Source: Anaerobacillus alkalidiazotrophicus
Lineage (GTDB): Bacteria; Bacillota; Bacilli; Bacillales_H; Anaerobacillaceae
DNA length: 64,000 bases
Direction: 5' to 3'
NCBI RefSeq assembly: GCF_001866055.1
Contig: NZ_MLQS01000023.1
Coordinates: 35,506 to 99,505, forward strand
Positions 27,726-37,323 of the stretch are shown in pieces. Within the stretch, counting starts at the first letter, position 1; every line of letters begins with the position of its first letter. The position numbers and the translations under genes are program-made. The notes beneath the pieces are model-generated. The model made no database searches, was not told the DNA's origin, and saw nothing but the letters and a program-made list of their open reading frames with translations.

Positions 27726-27984
27726 AAGAAAAGCGCAAGGCGCCCGCCTATCGGCGACAAACACTGGAAGACCTGCTCGTAGCGGTCGGGTTTTTGACCG
27801 AAATCTATGTGCTTCTGCGTCTGACAGCAACGCTTCGAAGTAGGCTTCCTCGAAGCAAAGCTGCATGAAGCTATTCAGAGACGTTATTCAAGTAGTTATT
27901 GAAGTCCGTTGCTTGTCTGAAGTGATCGAGCCGATGGCGCCTGGAGCTAGACAGTTTCCAAGTTAGAAATTTATAAATTCTGAT
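27726..27984. repeat. Repeat family C, copy 3 with about 100 extra bases
   Basis: The ends match copy 1 (AAGAAAAGCGCAAGGCGCC...GCTAGACAGTTTCC). About 100 extra bases in the middle (27808-27907) have no match in the other copies. A short fragment follows at 27989-28012. The whole gap 27477-28058 is repeats plus the tlp terminator. Confidence 0.7.
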
Positions 27985-28029
27985 ACTACAAGAAAAGCGC
28001 AAGCGCCTTGGGCTTTTAAGCAAATAAAA

Positions 28030-28053
28030 AAGGTTAGGTAATTACCTAACCTT
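28030..28053 (-). terminator. Terminator after tlp
   Basis: A perfect 12-base-arm palindrome (AAGGTTAGGTAA/TTACCTAACCTT) followed on the minus strand by TTTTTATTT. Confidence 0.85.
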
Positions 28054-28058
28054 AACCA

Positions 28059-28289
28059 TTAATCGATCTGTCCATTTTGCCGTGCAGACATCTCATCATC
28101 AATTTCTGATTTGAATCCTTCAATACTTTGTTCTCGTCTTGCATTTTTAGATTGAATCGCTTCTCTCTCTTCAGGCTTTAAGTCCTCATTTTGTAACGTT
28201 TTATGTGCTTCTTCTAAATTTTCAATCGTATTGTTGACCATTTGTTCTAATCTTTCTACGTTATTGCTACGGTTATCTGGTTTTGCCAT
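28059..28289 (-). CDS. tlp: Small acid-soluble spore protein Tlp
   Basis: A 76-residue, highly charged, helix-rich protein beginning MAKPDNRSNNVERLEQMV. This is the spore-core Tlp (thioredoxin-like) SASP family. It is expressed in the forespore in Bacillus. The next gene upstream is yneP, an arrangement also found in B. subtilis. It supports the endospore-forming assignment. Confidence 0.92.
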   Translation of the reverse strand: MAKPDNRSNNVERLEQMVNNTIENLEEAHKTLQNEDLKPEEREAIQSKNARREQSIEGFKSEIDDEMSARQNGQID

Positions 28290-28458
28290 TATGTAAAACC
28301 TCCTATGTTTAAAGTAAAAATACTTGCTTTTGTTTTCAAATGGATGTCTACCATGTTGTTTAACGAAAGCTCTATTATTGTACTATCACTATATAAGGAT
28401 CAAACCGTGAAAGTACAAGGTTATTTTTCACTTTGTAGAAAGTTTTATTCATACAAGC

Positions 28459-28878
28459 TTATGACTTTTTTATTTTTTCATACACTTCATGCCAATTTGG
28501 GAATTTACGCTTCATAGAGATTGGACGGAACGAATCTTTAGTGACACAAACATGTTCACTAGTGCCTGTTAAACAGGTGACTCCCTCTCCATTCACAATT
28601 TCATAACCATATGTCACCTTCACACCCGTATACTCCTCTACCCATGTTCTAACTTCAACAGTTTCTCCATATTTTGCAGGATACTTATAAGAAAACTGAA
28701 CATTTATTACTGGAGATAGTACTCCTTCTTTTTCCATATCAGCATACTTAAATCCCATTTCTTCAATGATTTTCGTTCTTCCTATTTCACACCAAACAAG
28801 ATAGTTCGCATGGTAAACTACTCCCATTTGGTCTGTTTCTGCATAACGAACCTCTACTTTTGTCTTAGAAATATACAT
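28459..28878 (-). CDS. yneP: Acyl-CoA thioesterase, YneP (YbgC-like hotdog fold)
   Basis: 139 residues. The 4-hydroxybenzoyl-CoA thioesterase-like signature is RYAETDQMGVVYHANYLVW, with the catalytic Asp in ETDQMG. It hydrolyses acyl-CoA thioesters; the physiological substrate is unknown. It starts 20 bases downstream of the AAA gene and tlp follows after a 169-base gap. Length is normal. Confidence 0.9.
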   Translation of the reverse strand: MYISKTKVEVRYAETDQMGVVYHANYLVWCEIGRTKIIEEMGFKYADMEKEGVLSPVINVQFSYKYPAKYGETVEVRTWVEEYTGVKVTYGYEIVNGEGVTCLTGTSEHVCVTKDSFRPISMKRKFPNWHEVYEKIKKS

Positions 28879-28897
28879 GGAAACTCACCTCTCTAAA

Positions 28898-31228
28898 TCA
28901 AATACACCCTTTAAAATCTTCAATTGCAAGCTCAGTTAGTTGCTTTTTTGTTAACTCTTCTCCATCATTCATTATCCGAAAAGAATGATGTTGAATTGCT
29001 AAATCAACTAAATCTTTTGCGTATCGACCATTTCCTTTTGGATTTTGATCATTCAGTCTAGAAAATACATATGTTTTAACCTCTTCTTTTATTGAATACC
29101 CATACAGGTTCGCATTCAGGTTGACCATTTGGACAAGTTCTTCAATAGTATAGTCACTAAAATGAAAATACTTCTTAAAACGAGAAGCAAGTCCCGGATT
29201 GCTTTCAATAAGTGTTTCGGTTTCATTTGGATACCCTGCTAAAATAACAACTAAATTTTCATTGTGTTTTGTCATTTCATCAACTAATGTATCGATTGCC
29301 TCTTTTCCGAAATCACCTTGACCACCGATCAAAGAATAAGCCTCATCAATAAACAATATACCACCTAATGCTTCCCTTATTTTCTTCTTCGTCTTCAAAG
29401 CGGTTTGACCAGTAAAGCCTGCTACAAGATCTCCTCTGGCAGCAACAACTAGGTGTCCTCTTTTTAACAACCCTAATTCTTTTAAAATTTTTGCATATAT
29501 TTTTGCTACAGTGGTTTTCCCTGTTCCAGGATTACCGCTAAAAACTGAATGAAGTTGAAGAGGCACAGTCGGCAGTTTCTTCTCCCGACGTAGCTGTTGG
29601 ACTTTTACAAATGATATTAACGACTTTACTTCTTTTTTTATTCCCTGTAAACCTATGAGTCCTTCAAGCTGCTGAATACCATCCACTTCTTTTTCATCGT
29701 TATTATGAACACGAACATCATCAACAGTTAAAATAGTAAAATCTTCACTCCGATGTGGTTCATGTAACTGAACAATTGAACCTTTTTGAAAAATAGCATC
29801 TAAAACAATGTTTTTTACAGTACGTGCATTGCCAAACGATGCATCTACTTGCTCATTTTCGATACGCTTTCTTAACTCAATAATCGCTTCTTCAGAAAAA
29901 GTAAAATCATTATCAAGTGCTACCAATTCAGCAATGTTAATTAACTCATTCACTGTATAGTTTCGTAAATGTATATGGTTGTTTTCCGGAAAACGACTTC
30001 TCAACCCTGGATTCGCCCATAGAAATTGGCGCATTTCCTCTGGGTATCCAGCTAAAATCACCGCAAACTTACCCGCATATTCACTACTCGTCATTTGAGA
30101 TACGAGGGTATCAATAGCCGTTTGACCATAATCGTTCCCGCTGCTCTCTTCTCTTTTTAAACTATAAGCTTCATCAATAAAAAGAACCCCACCCACAGCT
30201 TGTTTTATTACATTAACCGTATTCTCTTCTGTTTGTCCTACATAACCACCTACTAAGTGGGACCTGTCCACTTCTATTACTTCTTCTCGTGGTAATATTC
30301 CAAGTTCATAATAGATCTTTGCAAGTAATCTTGCTAAAGTAGTTTTACCAGTACCTGGATTGCCTGTTAAGATCATATTTAAACTGGGTTCATCTTTTAA
30401 TTGATAACCCATTTTTTTTCGAATGTTTTGATATTGTAAATAATGATACAGTTTCTCGACACGCTCCTTTACTTCAGTTAAACCTATCATCTTTTTCAAG
30501 TCAGTTAATGCAACCCTTTGATCATTGTCTGTTTTTTTTTCATCATCAGCAATCGTATTTATCCATTGAATGTGAAGCACTTCAATTTCAGAGATTGTTT
30601 TTTTCACTTCTAGTAATTGTGATTTAGAATAGTAAATCCCTTTCACAGAGTCAGAATAAGCTTCTGTTGATTTTACGATAGTACGTAACTGTTTTTTTAA
30701 CGCTTGCAGGATATCATTTAAATTTTCAAATCTAATAATAAGTTCATCATCATATAGTCGTCTTGCTGCACTAATTAAAGATTGAACAATCGCTTCATAC
30801 TTCGTGGCCCGATCAAAAAAGTCGTTGGCTATATTTAAATAATCAGCAGCTAATTTTTTCTTTGCATTTCCGTGATCCGTTTCTCGAATTTGTGGAAACT
30901 GTTTAGGAAGAAGAGATGTTTCTAAAAGCTTAAAATTAATTTTAATAAATACTTCGTTTATTAAATGATCAAGAGGATCGACTTCCATCGCCTTATCAAG
31001 TCTATCTAATGTAATTTGATCGAGCTCATGTATTCGAGCAAACCTGGCATAAGCTGCCAGCGCATATAATTTTGCTACTAATTTATTTGTTCTATTTGAT
31101 TGGTCTGTTATCCCCTCAAGCATTTGTAGCATTCTTACTATATGTCCCTCTTGTACTACTTCAAGATGTTTACACCACTCAATGACCTTTGTTTCTATTT
31201 CATTCATATTAATCGTATCATTACTCAC
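28898..31228 (-). CDS. Tandem CbbX/SpoVK-type AAA ATPase
   Basis: 776 residues: a helical N-terminal region of about 240 residues, then two AAA modules. Walker A motifs GNPGTGKTT lie at 289-297 and 565-573, each followed by a LFIDEAYSL Walker B and an arginine-rich SRF sensor segment. Each module resembles the single AAA domain of SpoVK and CbbX. SpoVK is needed for spore maturation, but this double-module protein is more than twice its length. A remodelling ATPase role is inferred. It is co-directional with yneP and tlp. Confidence 0.82.
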   Translation of the reverse strand: MSNDTINMNEIETKVIEWCKHLEVVQEGHIVRMLQMLEGITDQSNRTNKLVAKLYALAAYARFARIHELDQITLDRLDKAMEVDPLDHLINEVFIKINFKLLETSLLPKQFPQIRETDHGNAKKKLAADYLNIANDFFDRATKYEAIVQSLISAARRLYDDELIIRFENLNDILQALKKQLRTIVKSTEAYSDSVKGIYYSKSQLLEVKKTISEIEVLHIQWINTIADDEKKTDNDQRVALTDLKKMIGLTEVKERVEKLYHYLQYQNIRKKMGYQLKDEPSLNMILTGNPGTGKTTLARLLAKIYYELGILPREEVIEVDRSHLVGGYVGQTEENTVNVIKQAVGGVLFIDEAYSLKREESSGNDYGQTAIDTLVSQMTSSEYAGKFAVILAGYPEEMRQFLWANPGLRSRFPENNHIHLRNYTVNELINIAELVALDNDFTFSEEAIIELRKRIENEQVDASFGNARTVKNIVLDAIFQKGSIVQLHEPHRSEDFTILTVDDVRVHNNDEKEVDGIQQLEGLIGLQGIKKEVKSLISFVKVQQLRREKKLPTVPLQLHSVFSGNPGTGKTTVAKIYAKILKELGLLKRGHLVVAARGDLVAGFTGQTALKTKKKIREALGGILFIDEAYSLIGGQGDFGKEAIDTLVDEMTKHNENLVVILAGYPNETETLIESNPGLASRFKKYFHFSDYTIEELVQMVNLNANLYGYSIKEEVKTYVFSRLNDQNPKGNGRYAKDLVDLAIQHHSFRIMNDGEELTKKQLTELAIEDFKGCI

Positions 31229-31491
31229 TTTAGCACCCGCCTAATCCCACAGCTTTTTTAACATTGTTATTAGAAAATAACACTACATTTATTTTATCAT
31301 TTCTTAGCGCTATTCTCACTTTTACAGCATTGGAACTTAGGCCAATTGAAAAAAACTTAGAAGAAGTACTTAGAGCTTTTTCACCTAAGTTTAAAAATAA
31401 AAGAAGAATCTATTCACTAGGTGCTAGAGCTGAAAACTTTAGTGATAAGGAAACTTATTCCAACAGTAGTGTAATTTAATATTTTATAAAA

Positions 31492-31528
31492 TTAAAAAGG
31501 ATAAGAATATATCTCTCATCCTTTTTAA
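31492..31528 (-). terminator. Terminator after the 72-residue gene
   Basis: TTAAAAAGGAT and ATCCTTTTTAA form an 11-pair stem flanked by T/A tracts. It covers the stop region of the gene. Confidence 0.75.
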
Positions 31529-31743
31529 TGACGAATAATTTTTTTGTATTTTTCAATTTCCAATAAATATTTTTGTAGCTCTGACTTACATAATTCTTGT
31601 TTCTTACATAGTAACGTTTTTGAAATTAAGTTTAATTCATCCTTTAATCCATCAACACGAAACCCTTGATCAATATATTCTTTCACCTTTTTGTAATAGT
31701 CAATAATTTCGCTCGTCGTCATTTCTGTATAACACATTTCCAT
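31525..31743 (-). CDS. Hypothetical 72-residue coiled protein
   Basis: I do not recognise it. AGGAGTG precedes ATG 31743, so translation is likely. The product is charged and helical, with several Cys (one near the N-terminus, two in LLCKKQELCK) and Lys/Glu repeats, probably a small coiled helix hairpin. It ends in a strong terminator. It lacks the SQELD motif of Spo0E-type phosphatases. Confidence 0.6.
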   Translation of the reverse strand: MEMCYTEMTTSEIIDYYKKVKEYIDQGFRVDGLKDELNLISKTLLCKKQELCKSELQKYLLEIEKYKKIIRH

Positions 31744-31914
31744 AGTATCACTCCTAGTAGTAGATTTATGTTTTAAGGGTTATAATACTACTTATTTTAT
31801 ACTGCTTGAAAAAGTGCTTCAAACAAATTCGTTCATCAAATTCTTAGTTGATTCGACCTAACTTAAACGTTTTTTCAGTATAATGTAGACGACAATAGAA
31901 TAGTGTCGATTTTT

Positions 31915-32847
31915 CTATACTGTTCGCTGCTTCTTTTCATTCTTTGACGATTTCCAGCCTTTTTTATATGTACTAAGGGTTACCCCAGTTAATACAAAAA
32001 AAGCACCTATTAAATGTGGAATAGTTAATTGCTCATTTAAAAATACATTTGCCATAATAACAGCTGAAATAGGCATAAAATTTATAAAAATAGATGCCCT
32101 TGCTGCCCCTATTTGTTGAATACCATAATAGTACATTATAAAAGAAATAACTGTTACAAAAACACTCATGTGACCAATCGCTACCCAAGCATCTATAGTA
32201 CTATTTGTTAAATCCGAAACAGTTGTTTCATATAAAGCAAATGGTAGTAAGAACAGTGTTCCAAAACATACCGCATAAGTTGTCGATACAATGGAACTAT
32301 ATTTTCTTAAAACTACTCGACCAATTACACTATAAAGTGCCCAACATATCACTGCTCCAATTAAAATTAAATCGATAGGCTCAAATGCCATAGTTAAAAA
32401 AATACTGAGGTTACCATTAGTTATGATGAAGGAAACCCCAAATAAAGCGAAAACTAAACCTACAACTTGATTTTTTAATATTTTCTCTTTCAAAAATAGC
32501 GCAGATAATATAATAATTAATACTGGATTAGAAGCAATAAATAAGGAGCTTTTAATAACCGGTGCATGTTTAGATGCTAAGAAAAAGAATATGTTGTAAA
32601 AACAAATACCAGTTAAGCCCAGCAATGCAAATAAAAACCAGTCTTCTTTTGTTGGTTTTGGAATATTACGTTCCTTATACCACATTAACGGGAATAGAAG
32701 AATTACTGCACCTAAAAATCTGAAAAAAGCAACTGTCGCCGCTTCGAAGCTTTCGATTGCTATTTTTCCTGCAATAAAAGCACTGCCCCATGTACTTGTT
32801 GCTAAGAAAAGCATTAGATATATGAGCCACATTTTTTTAATATTCAT
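31915..32847 (-). CDS. EamA-family (DMT) transporter
   Basis: A 310-residue protein with ten predicted membrane helices in two EamA repeats (about 10-145 and 160-300). The first repeat has STWGSAFIAGKIA and the second ends FVLTGVTLSTYKKG. Members export metabolites or amino acids; substrate unknown. It is a single gene upstream of the copper genes' terminator. Confidence 0.85.
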   Translation of the reverse strand: MNIKKMWLIYLMLFLATSTWGSAFIAGKIAIESFEAATVAFFRFLGAVILLFPLMWYKERNIPKPTKEDWFLFALLGLTGICFYNIFFFLASKHAPVIKSSLFIASNPVLIIILSALFLKEKILKNQVVGLVFALFGVSFIITNGNLSIFLTMAFEPIDLILIGAVICWALYSVIGRVVLRKYSSIVSTTYAVCFGTLFLLPFALYETTVSDLTNSTIDAWVAIGHMSVFVTVISFIMYYYGIQQIGAARASIFINFMPISAVIMANVFLNEQLTIPHLIGAFFVLTGVTLSTYKKGWKSSKNEKKQRTV

Positions 32848-32925
32848 TAAAACCGATCACCTACTTATTTTTTCGATAATCGAAATATACCTCATTTCCG
32901 TTGAATTTTCCATCGTTTTAAATGG

Positions 32926-32965
32926 AAAAAGGTAAAAAGTCGGAAAAATCCGTCTCTTTACCCTT
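32926..32965 (-). terminator. Terminator after copD
   Basis: GGTAAA...TTTACC with an inner CGGA/TCCG, followed by TTTTTCC on the minus strand. Confidence 0.6.
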
Positions 32966-33021
32966 TTATCCGTTAGCTGTTATGAAGAAACACTCTTCAC
33001 TTCTTACCAAGGAGATTTTAG

Positions 33022-34644
33022 TTAATGACAATACGCATCTGTTTCCATGATACCGCGCATATAATCGCCAACCTCATTTTCTGACTGATCATAAAAAATA
33101 ATCGGATGGAGAGCTTCCCACTGGTCATTTGAATAGGAAAGATTAAAAAAAGATTGATTCATAATGGGAACTTTTTTATGCTCACCTTCATACCTAATTT
33201 CTACTGTATCGACATCTTTTGGCTCTTGAATAAAACCAAATGTAACATACGTAAAAGAGTACCCTTGTTGTAACCAAGGACCATCGCTAATAAGGAATGT
33301 TCTAATTTTATAATCTGTCTCAATTATCGGAATACCACCAATAGTTAGACGACTATCCCAAATACGTTCATAGCCTGATTCACTCTTAAATAAAAGTTCA
33401 CTAATTAGCTCTGATTCATTAATTGTGTATAAAACATAAATAATGTCATCATACCTATTTCCTTTTTGTAGAATAGTTAACTGATCATTTTCTTGATGTC
33501 CTTCCATAATCGCTTCCTCAACCGAATGAAAAATGACACCTTCACTCATAAACGTATTTTCTACAGAAATAGTTGTCATAACAAAAAGGTAACTAGCAAT
33601 AAGAAAAATGGTACTACTAATTATTCCTTTAATGATGCGATTATTTATCAATGCTGTACGAATAAGAAAGAAAACACTAATCAAAACCATAATGATAAAT
33701 ACATAACTTACTAAACTAGCTGAAAATACAACGGTTGAATAGGGCCCAACACTTCCGTGAAATTTTTCAAATATGAAAGATGGTTGCGATCGCTCAAGTG
33801 TAACTGAAACATTATGAGGAGGTGTAGACTCAGTCATAAGAGCGGTAATAAATAAAACAAATAGGATAAATATACTTTCTAAACGTAACCACTTTTTAGG
33901 CCGGAACGAGGAATCTCTTTTTAGTTTCCTTTTAATAATAAATCCATTAATGACACCATATAAAATGATTAACATAAATAAAAGGTGTTTAAGTAGCAAA
34001 AATTGCCCATATGATAACATGAATGAATTTGCATACTCAGGTGTAGTTCCACCCATTAAAAACAAACCTGAAATTGTTACGGTTAGAACAGAAGTAATCG
34101 CAACTGGTGTGTACCACTTTAAAAATGGAAGCCAATTTTGTTCGTCTTTCGCACATAATCCAATAACAAAGAGAATACCAACCCAAATACTAACACTTAA
34201 AAAATGTATCCCATGAGTGATGTAACCAAGATTTGGTTGTAACGACGCCATATGGCTTGCTTTTGAAACAATGAAAATCATAACAATTCCTAACAACAAT
34301 GCCACAAAATATACGAAACTTTTATCTTTTTTATTTAGTATTATTGTTATTGCTAAAAAAATACCGATAACAACCGTCATCAACCAGATTTTACCTATCG
34401 TAAAATTAGTTAATACAAGCTCCAACCCTTGAAAAAAAGAAAGATTAAAAATGTTTGAAACATAAATAACTGAAGAAAAAATCGGTACAAAGCTTAACAT
34501 AATAATACTTAAAACAACTAAAGCAAAAGCACTTCGTTTTATTTTTATTGATGGACGTTTAGTTGTTGGAACTAAGGTAAGTATTAATCCACCAATTAAA
34601 AATGCAAATGACGGATATAACAATGCCTTACTTAATACAACCAA
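33022..34644 (-). CDS. copD: CopD-family copper-related membrane protein
   Basis: A 540-residue protein with about nine or ten helices in the first 370 residues and an extracytoplasmic C-terminal domain. The HGIHFLSVSIWVG segment and other membrane histidines are typical of CopD. It is thought to move copper across the membrane together with CopC. It begins two bases after the copC-like gene ends. In B. subtilis the two parts are fused in YcnJ; here they are separate genes. The C-terminal about 170 residues are not recognised. Confidence 0.82.
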   Translation of the reverse strand: MVVLSKALLYPSFAFLIGGLILTLVPTTKRPSIKIKRSAFALVVLSIIMLSFVPIFSSVIYVSNIFNLSFFQGLELVLTNFTIGKIWLMTVVIGIFLAITIILNKKDKSFVYFVALLLGIVMIFIVSKASHMASLQPNLGYITHGIHFLSVSIWVGILFVIGLCAKDEQNWLPFLKWYTPVAITSVLTVTISGLFLMGGTTPEYANSFMLSYGQFLLLKHLLFMLIILYGVINGFIIKRKLKRDSSFRPKKWLRLESIFILFVLFITALMTESTPPHNVSVTLERSQPSFIFEKFHGSVGPYSTVVFSASLVSYVFIIMVLISVFFLIRTALINNRIIKGIISSTIFLIASYLFVMTTISVENTFMSEGVIFHSVEEAIMEGHQENDQLTILQKGNRYDDIIYVLYTINESELISELLFKSESGYERIWDSRLTIGGIPIIETDYKIRTFLISDGPWLQQGYSFTYVTFGFIQEPKDVDTVEIRYEGEHKKVPIMNQSFFNLSYSNDQWEALHPIIFYDQSENEVGDYMRGIMETDAYCH

Positions 34645-34646
34645 AA

Positions 34647-35213
34647 TTATCCCTTCCTTCTATAAATAAACAGAAATACCGCCAAACCAATTACTATTAG
34701 GCTAATAATAAACGGAAGATTAGAGCTTTGTTTATCAGCTATTACGTTTTTGGACTCTTCTTCTCTTAATTCATTTTCACCGTTAAGCACTTCATCCAGT
34801 TGCTCGGCCTCTTCAACTTCTTCAACCTTTTCATCTTCGACTTCTTCTTGTACTGGTAAAAGAATTGAAAAGTGGAAAACCCCGTCTGTTGGATGTCCAT
34901 CATCACCGATAACGGCCCACCGCACTTCATAGTCATCTGTATGCAATGCTTCCTCTAACGTTACATAAATTGTAGGACTCTCAACTATTAATTCCTTAAT
35001 AGCAATACTATTTTCTTTAGAACCATAGATCTCAACGATACTACTTTTTTCTATGCCAGCGTTAAATACTAACTCAAGTTCAGAGACCCCTTCTTCGATA
35101 ACTGATCCTTGTTCAGGAAATGAACTTTGTAAGTATGAATGTGCCCCTTTATGGTTAGGAAAAACGAAAATAGGTAAAAACAAAATAAAAATTAGTAGTA
35201 TTTGCTTCTTCAT
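34647..35213 (-). CDS. copC: CopC-domain copper-binding protein, membrane-anchored
   Basis: 188 residues. A signal peptide is followed by AHSYLQSSFPEQG, so cleavage after Ala would leave His as residue 1, the usual CopC copper ligand. DDGHPTDGVFHF near 115 is the second conserved ligand region. A Glu-rich linker (about 120-160) leads to a C-terminal helix and RRKG, an anchor. It is coupled to copD. It probably hands copper to CopD at the outer membrane face. Confidence 0.85.
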   Translation of the reverse strand: MKKQILLIFILFLPIFVFPNHKGAHSYLQSSFPEQGSVIEEGVSELELVFNAGIEKSSIVEIYGSKENSIAIKELIVESPTIYVTLEEALHTDDYEVRWAVIGDDGHPTDGVFHFSILLPVQEEVEDEKVEEVEEAEQLDEVLNGENELREEESKNVIADKQSSNLPFIISLIVIGLAVFLFIYRRKG

Positions 35214-35332
35214 AAAATTATGACCTCCGCGATCTCAATACCAAGTTATTAACTTTGTTTAATAATATTATTATCATATCAAACTTGTTAAAAGATAGAA
35301 AGTAAGATGCTTATGTAGAAATAGCATTAAAT

Positions 35333-35549
35333 ATAAAGCTGAACTTCAATCAGTGGGGGTTTTCCTTCATCCCCCACTGATTGTTAGTTCAACTTATACC
35401 ACAGGCATAAGAATAACTAATCATCAGCTATCACTGATGAAAGTTATTCTATATCGGACCTTTAGGGGCAGTTTATCCCCCACCTAAACTTCTCGATTTT
35501 CTTAAGTTTTGAGGTGGGGGTCTTACTTGCCCCTTAAGTGTGGGATAAA
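35333..35549. repeat. Repeat family A, copy 2
   Basis: Nearly identical to 10535-10741, with about ten extra bases in the middle hairpin (CATCAG..CTGATG), which here pairs perfectly. It lies upstream of the copC promoter region. Confidence 0.75.
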
Positions 35550-35669
35550 TGTGTTTCCTAATAAATTACTTAGGGAGCTAAAGTTTTATTTTCCAAACCA
35601 TTATATATTTCTAACTATCGATTCGAGGGTTAAGTAACCCTTTATGTTTTCACTTCGCCTTTTTTGTAC

Positions 35670-36956
35670 TTATAATTTTCTTACTTGAAAGTTTTCTTCT
35701 ATTAATAACCAATTTTGTGGGAATGGTAAACCTAACTTCCAATAACTAACCCCTCTTAGTCCTAGTTCTTTTAATAAATTGAATTTTGCTTGGATGCTCC
35801 TTGCATCCTCAAACCATACGATATGTTCATTTCCTTCATCATCTACATATTCAAAAAAAGGTGCTTGCGCAACATAATCATACTCAATTGATACATTTCT
35901 ATCTCTTGCTAATTCTATCGCAGCTTGGGGACTAAGCGCTCTAGCGTACTCTCCACCAGGAACGTAAGGTAACGTCCAATCATAACCATATAAATTTTGT
36001 CCCATCATAATTTTTTCCCCTGGCATTTCAGTAAGAGCATATTCTAATACTTCTCGCACTGGTCCAATTGGAGACACTGGCATTGGAGGACCACCACTAT
36101 ATCCCCATTCGTACGTCATTATAACGACAAAATCAACAATTTCACCATGAGCACGATAATCATGAGCTTCATACCATGGTCCAGGTTGATCAGCTCTAGT
36201 TTTCGGAGCTAATGCTGTTGAAATTAACAAACCTTCTGCTCGTATTCTATCTGCCGCTTTTCTTAAAAATTGATTATAAGCGTCTCGATCTTCTGGTCTT
36301 AAGAACTCCAAGTCAAAATGAATATCACTATAGCCAACCCTACGCGCCTCTTCGATAATGGTTGTTAAGAGAACATCTTGCAAAGCTTGATCATTTAAAA
36401 TAATCGCGCCCACTTCATCACTAAACTGACCACCTTCCAAATTAGTGACGACCATCATTAATGTCGCTTGATGGTTAGCAGCAATTTGCGGTAATTCTCC
36501 TAATGGTGGTTCTCGCAATGTCCCATCTCTTTCTATTTCATAACTGAATGGTGCTAAATAAGTCAAATGAGGAGCTGCTCTTCTTGATGCATCAAGTAAA
36601 GCTTCACTAACAAACCCTCCCATTGGTTCCACATAAGCGTTCGTTTCTTTTACTGGTCTCGCTAGAGGTGGAATATACAATCTCATTCCAACAGGTAATA
36701 TAGCTTCCACAGGAATTTGATTTATTTGAGCTAGGCTGTAATAATTAATTCCGTACCTTTGAGCAATAGACCAAAGGCTATCCCCTTGTTGGACCCAATA
36801 AAATCGTCCCACTATAGGAATTACGATTGTTTGACCAATAACTAGTCTACCTGGATCTGGAATTTCATTAGCAGCTACTATATTTTCTTCCGTGGTGCCG
36901 TAAGCTTGTGCAATTCCATAAAGTGTTTGACCTGCTTGTATTGTATGAATCTGCAA
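35670..36956 (-). CDS. yaaH: Spore cortex N-acetylglucosaminidase YaaH/SleL
   Basis: A 428-residue protein with two LysM peptidoglycan-binding repeats (about 2-47 and 52-96) and a GH18 glycosidase domain (about 105-428). The catalytic signature is SDIHFDLEFL, with Glu as the acid. This domain order is that of YaaH/SleL, which trims cortex fragments during germination. No signal peptide is seen, as in the family. It is a single gene. Confidence 0.92.
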   Translation of the reverse strand: MQIHTIQAGQTLYGIAQAYGTTEENIVAANEIPDPGRLVIGQTIVIPIVGRFYWVQQGDSLWSIAQRYGINYYSLAQINQIPVEAILPVGMRLYIPPLARPVKETNAYVEPMGGFVSEALLDASRRAAPHLTYLAPFSYEIERDGTLREPPLGELPQIAANHQATLMMVVTNLEGGQFSDEVGAIILNDQALQDVLLTTIIEEARRVGYSDIHFDLEFLRPEDRDAYNQFLRKAADRIRAEGLLISTALAPKTRADQPGPWYEAHDYRAHGEIVDFVVIMTYEWGYSGGPPMPVSPIGPVREVLEYALTEMPGEKIMMGQNLYGYDWTLPYVPGGEYARALSPQAAIELARDRNVSIEYDYVAQAPFFEYVDDEGNEHIVWFEDARSIQAKFNLLKELGLRGVSYWKLGLPFPQNWLLIEENFQVRKL

Positions 36957-37194
36957 TTACATTTCCCTCCCATTTCTATTAGTAATATTTTATTTACTTT
37001 AATGAATTTCACAATTCATTACTCTGCCACTAGATACTATAAATAGTTACGCAGAATGTTTCATAACTAACATATAGAATTAAACAGCTCGTTTTGAAAA
37101 TTATGAAATTCACTCACTTCAATTAATATTACGATAGGAAGGACGCACATATGTCATTTTAATCAGCGCATAGTGCATTGCTTCAAACATTACG

Positions 37195-37222
37195 AGTCTT
37201 ATTGCCCCTTAAGAGTGGGATA
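37195..37222. repeat. Right-end fragment of repeat family A
   Basis: GAGTCTTATTGCCCCTTAAG followed by AGTGGGATA matches the right end of family A only. The rest of 36957-37323 shows no gene. Confidence 0.55.
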
Positions 37223-37323
37223 GATTTTGCGACAAATAAATCTATCCCATGATAATTATGATAAAATGAAGAAGTTCAAAAAGAACCTACAAATGGAAGG
37301 ATTATTTTTTTAGGAGTGACATC

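Noticed and set aside
31264..31479. 71-codon plus-strand open frame upstream of the AAA gene
   Set aside because: It has no ribosome binding site and a TTG start in an intergenic promoter region; composition looks random.
34750..34932. 60-codon Ser-rich plus-strand frame
   Set aside because: It is the antisense of the Glu-rich linker of the copC-like gene.
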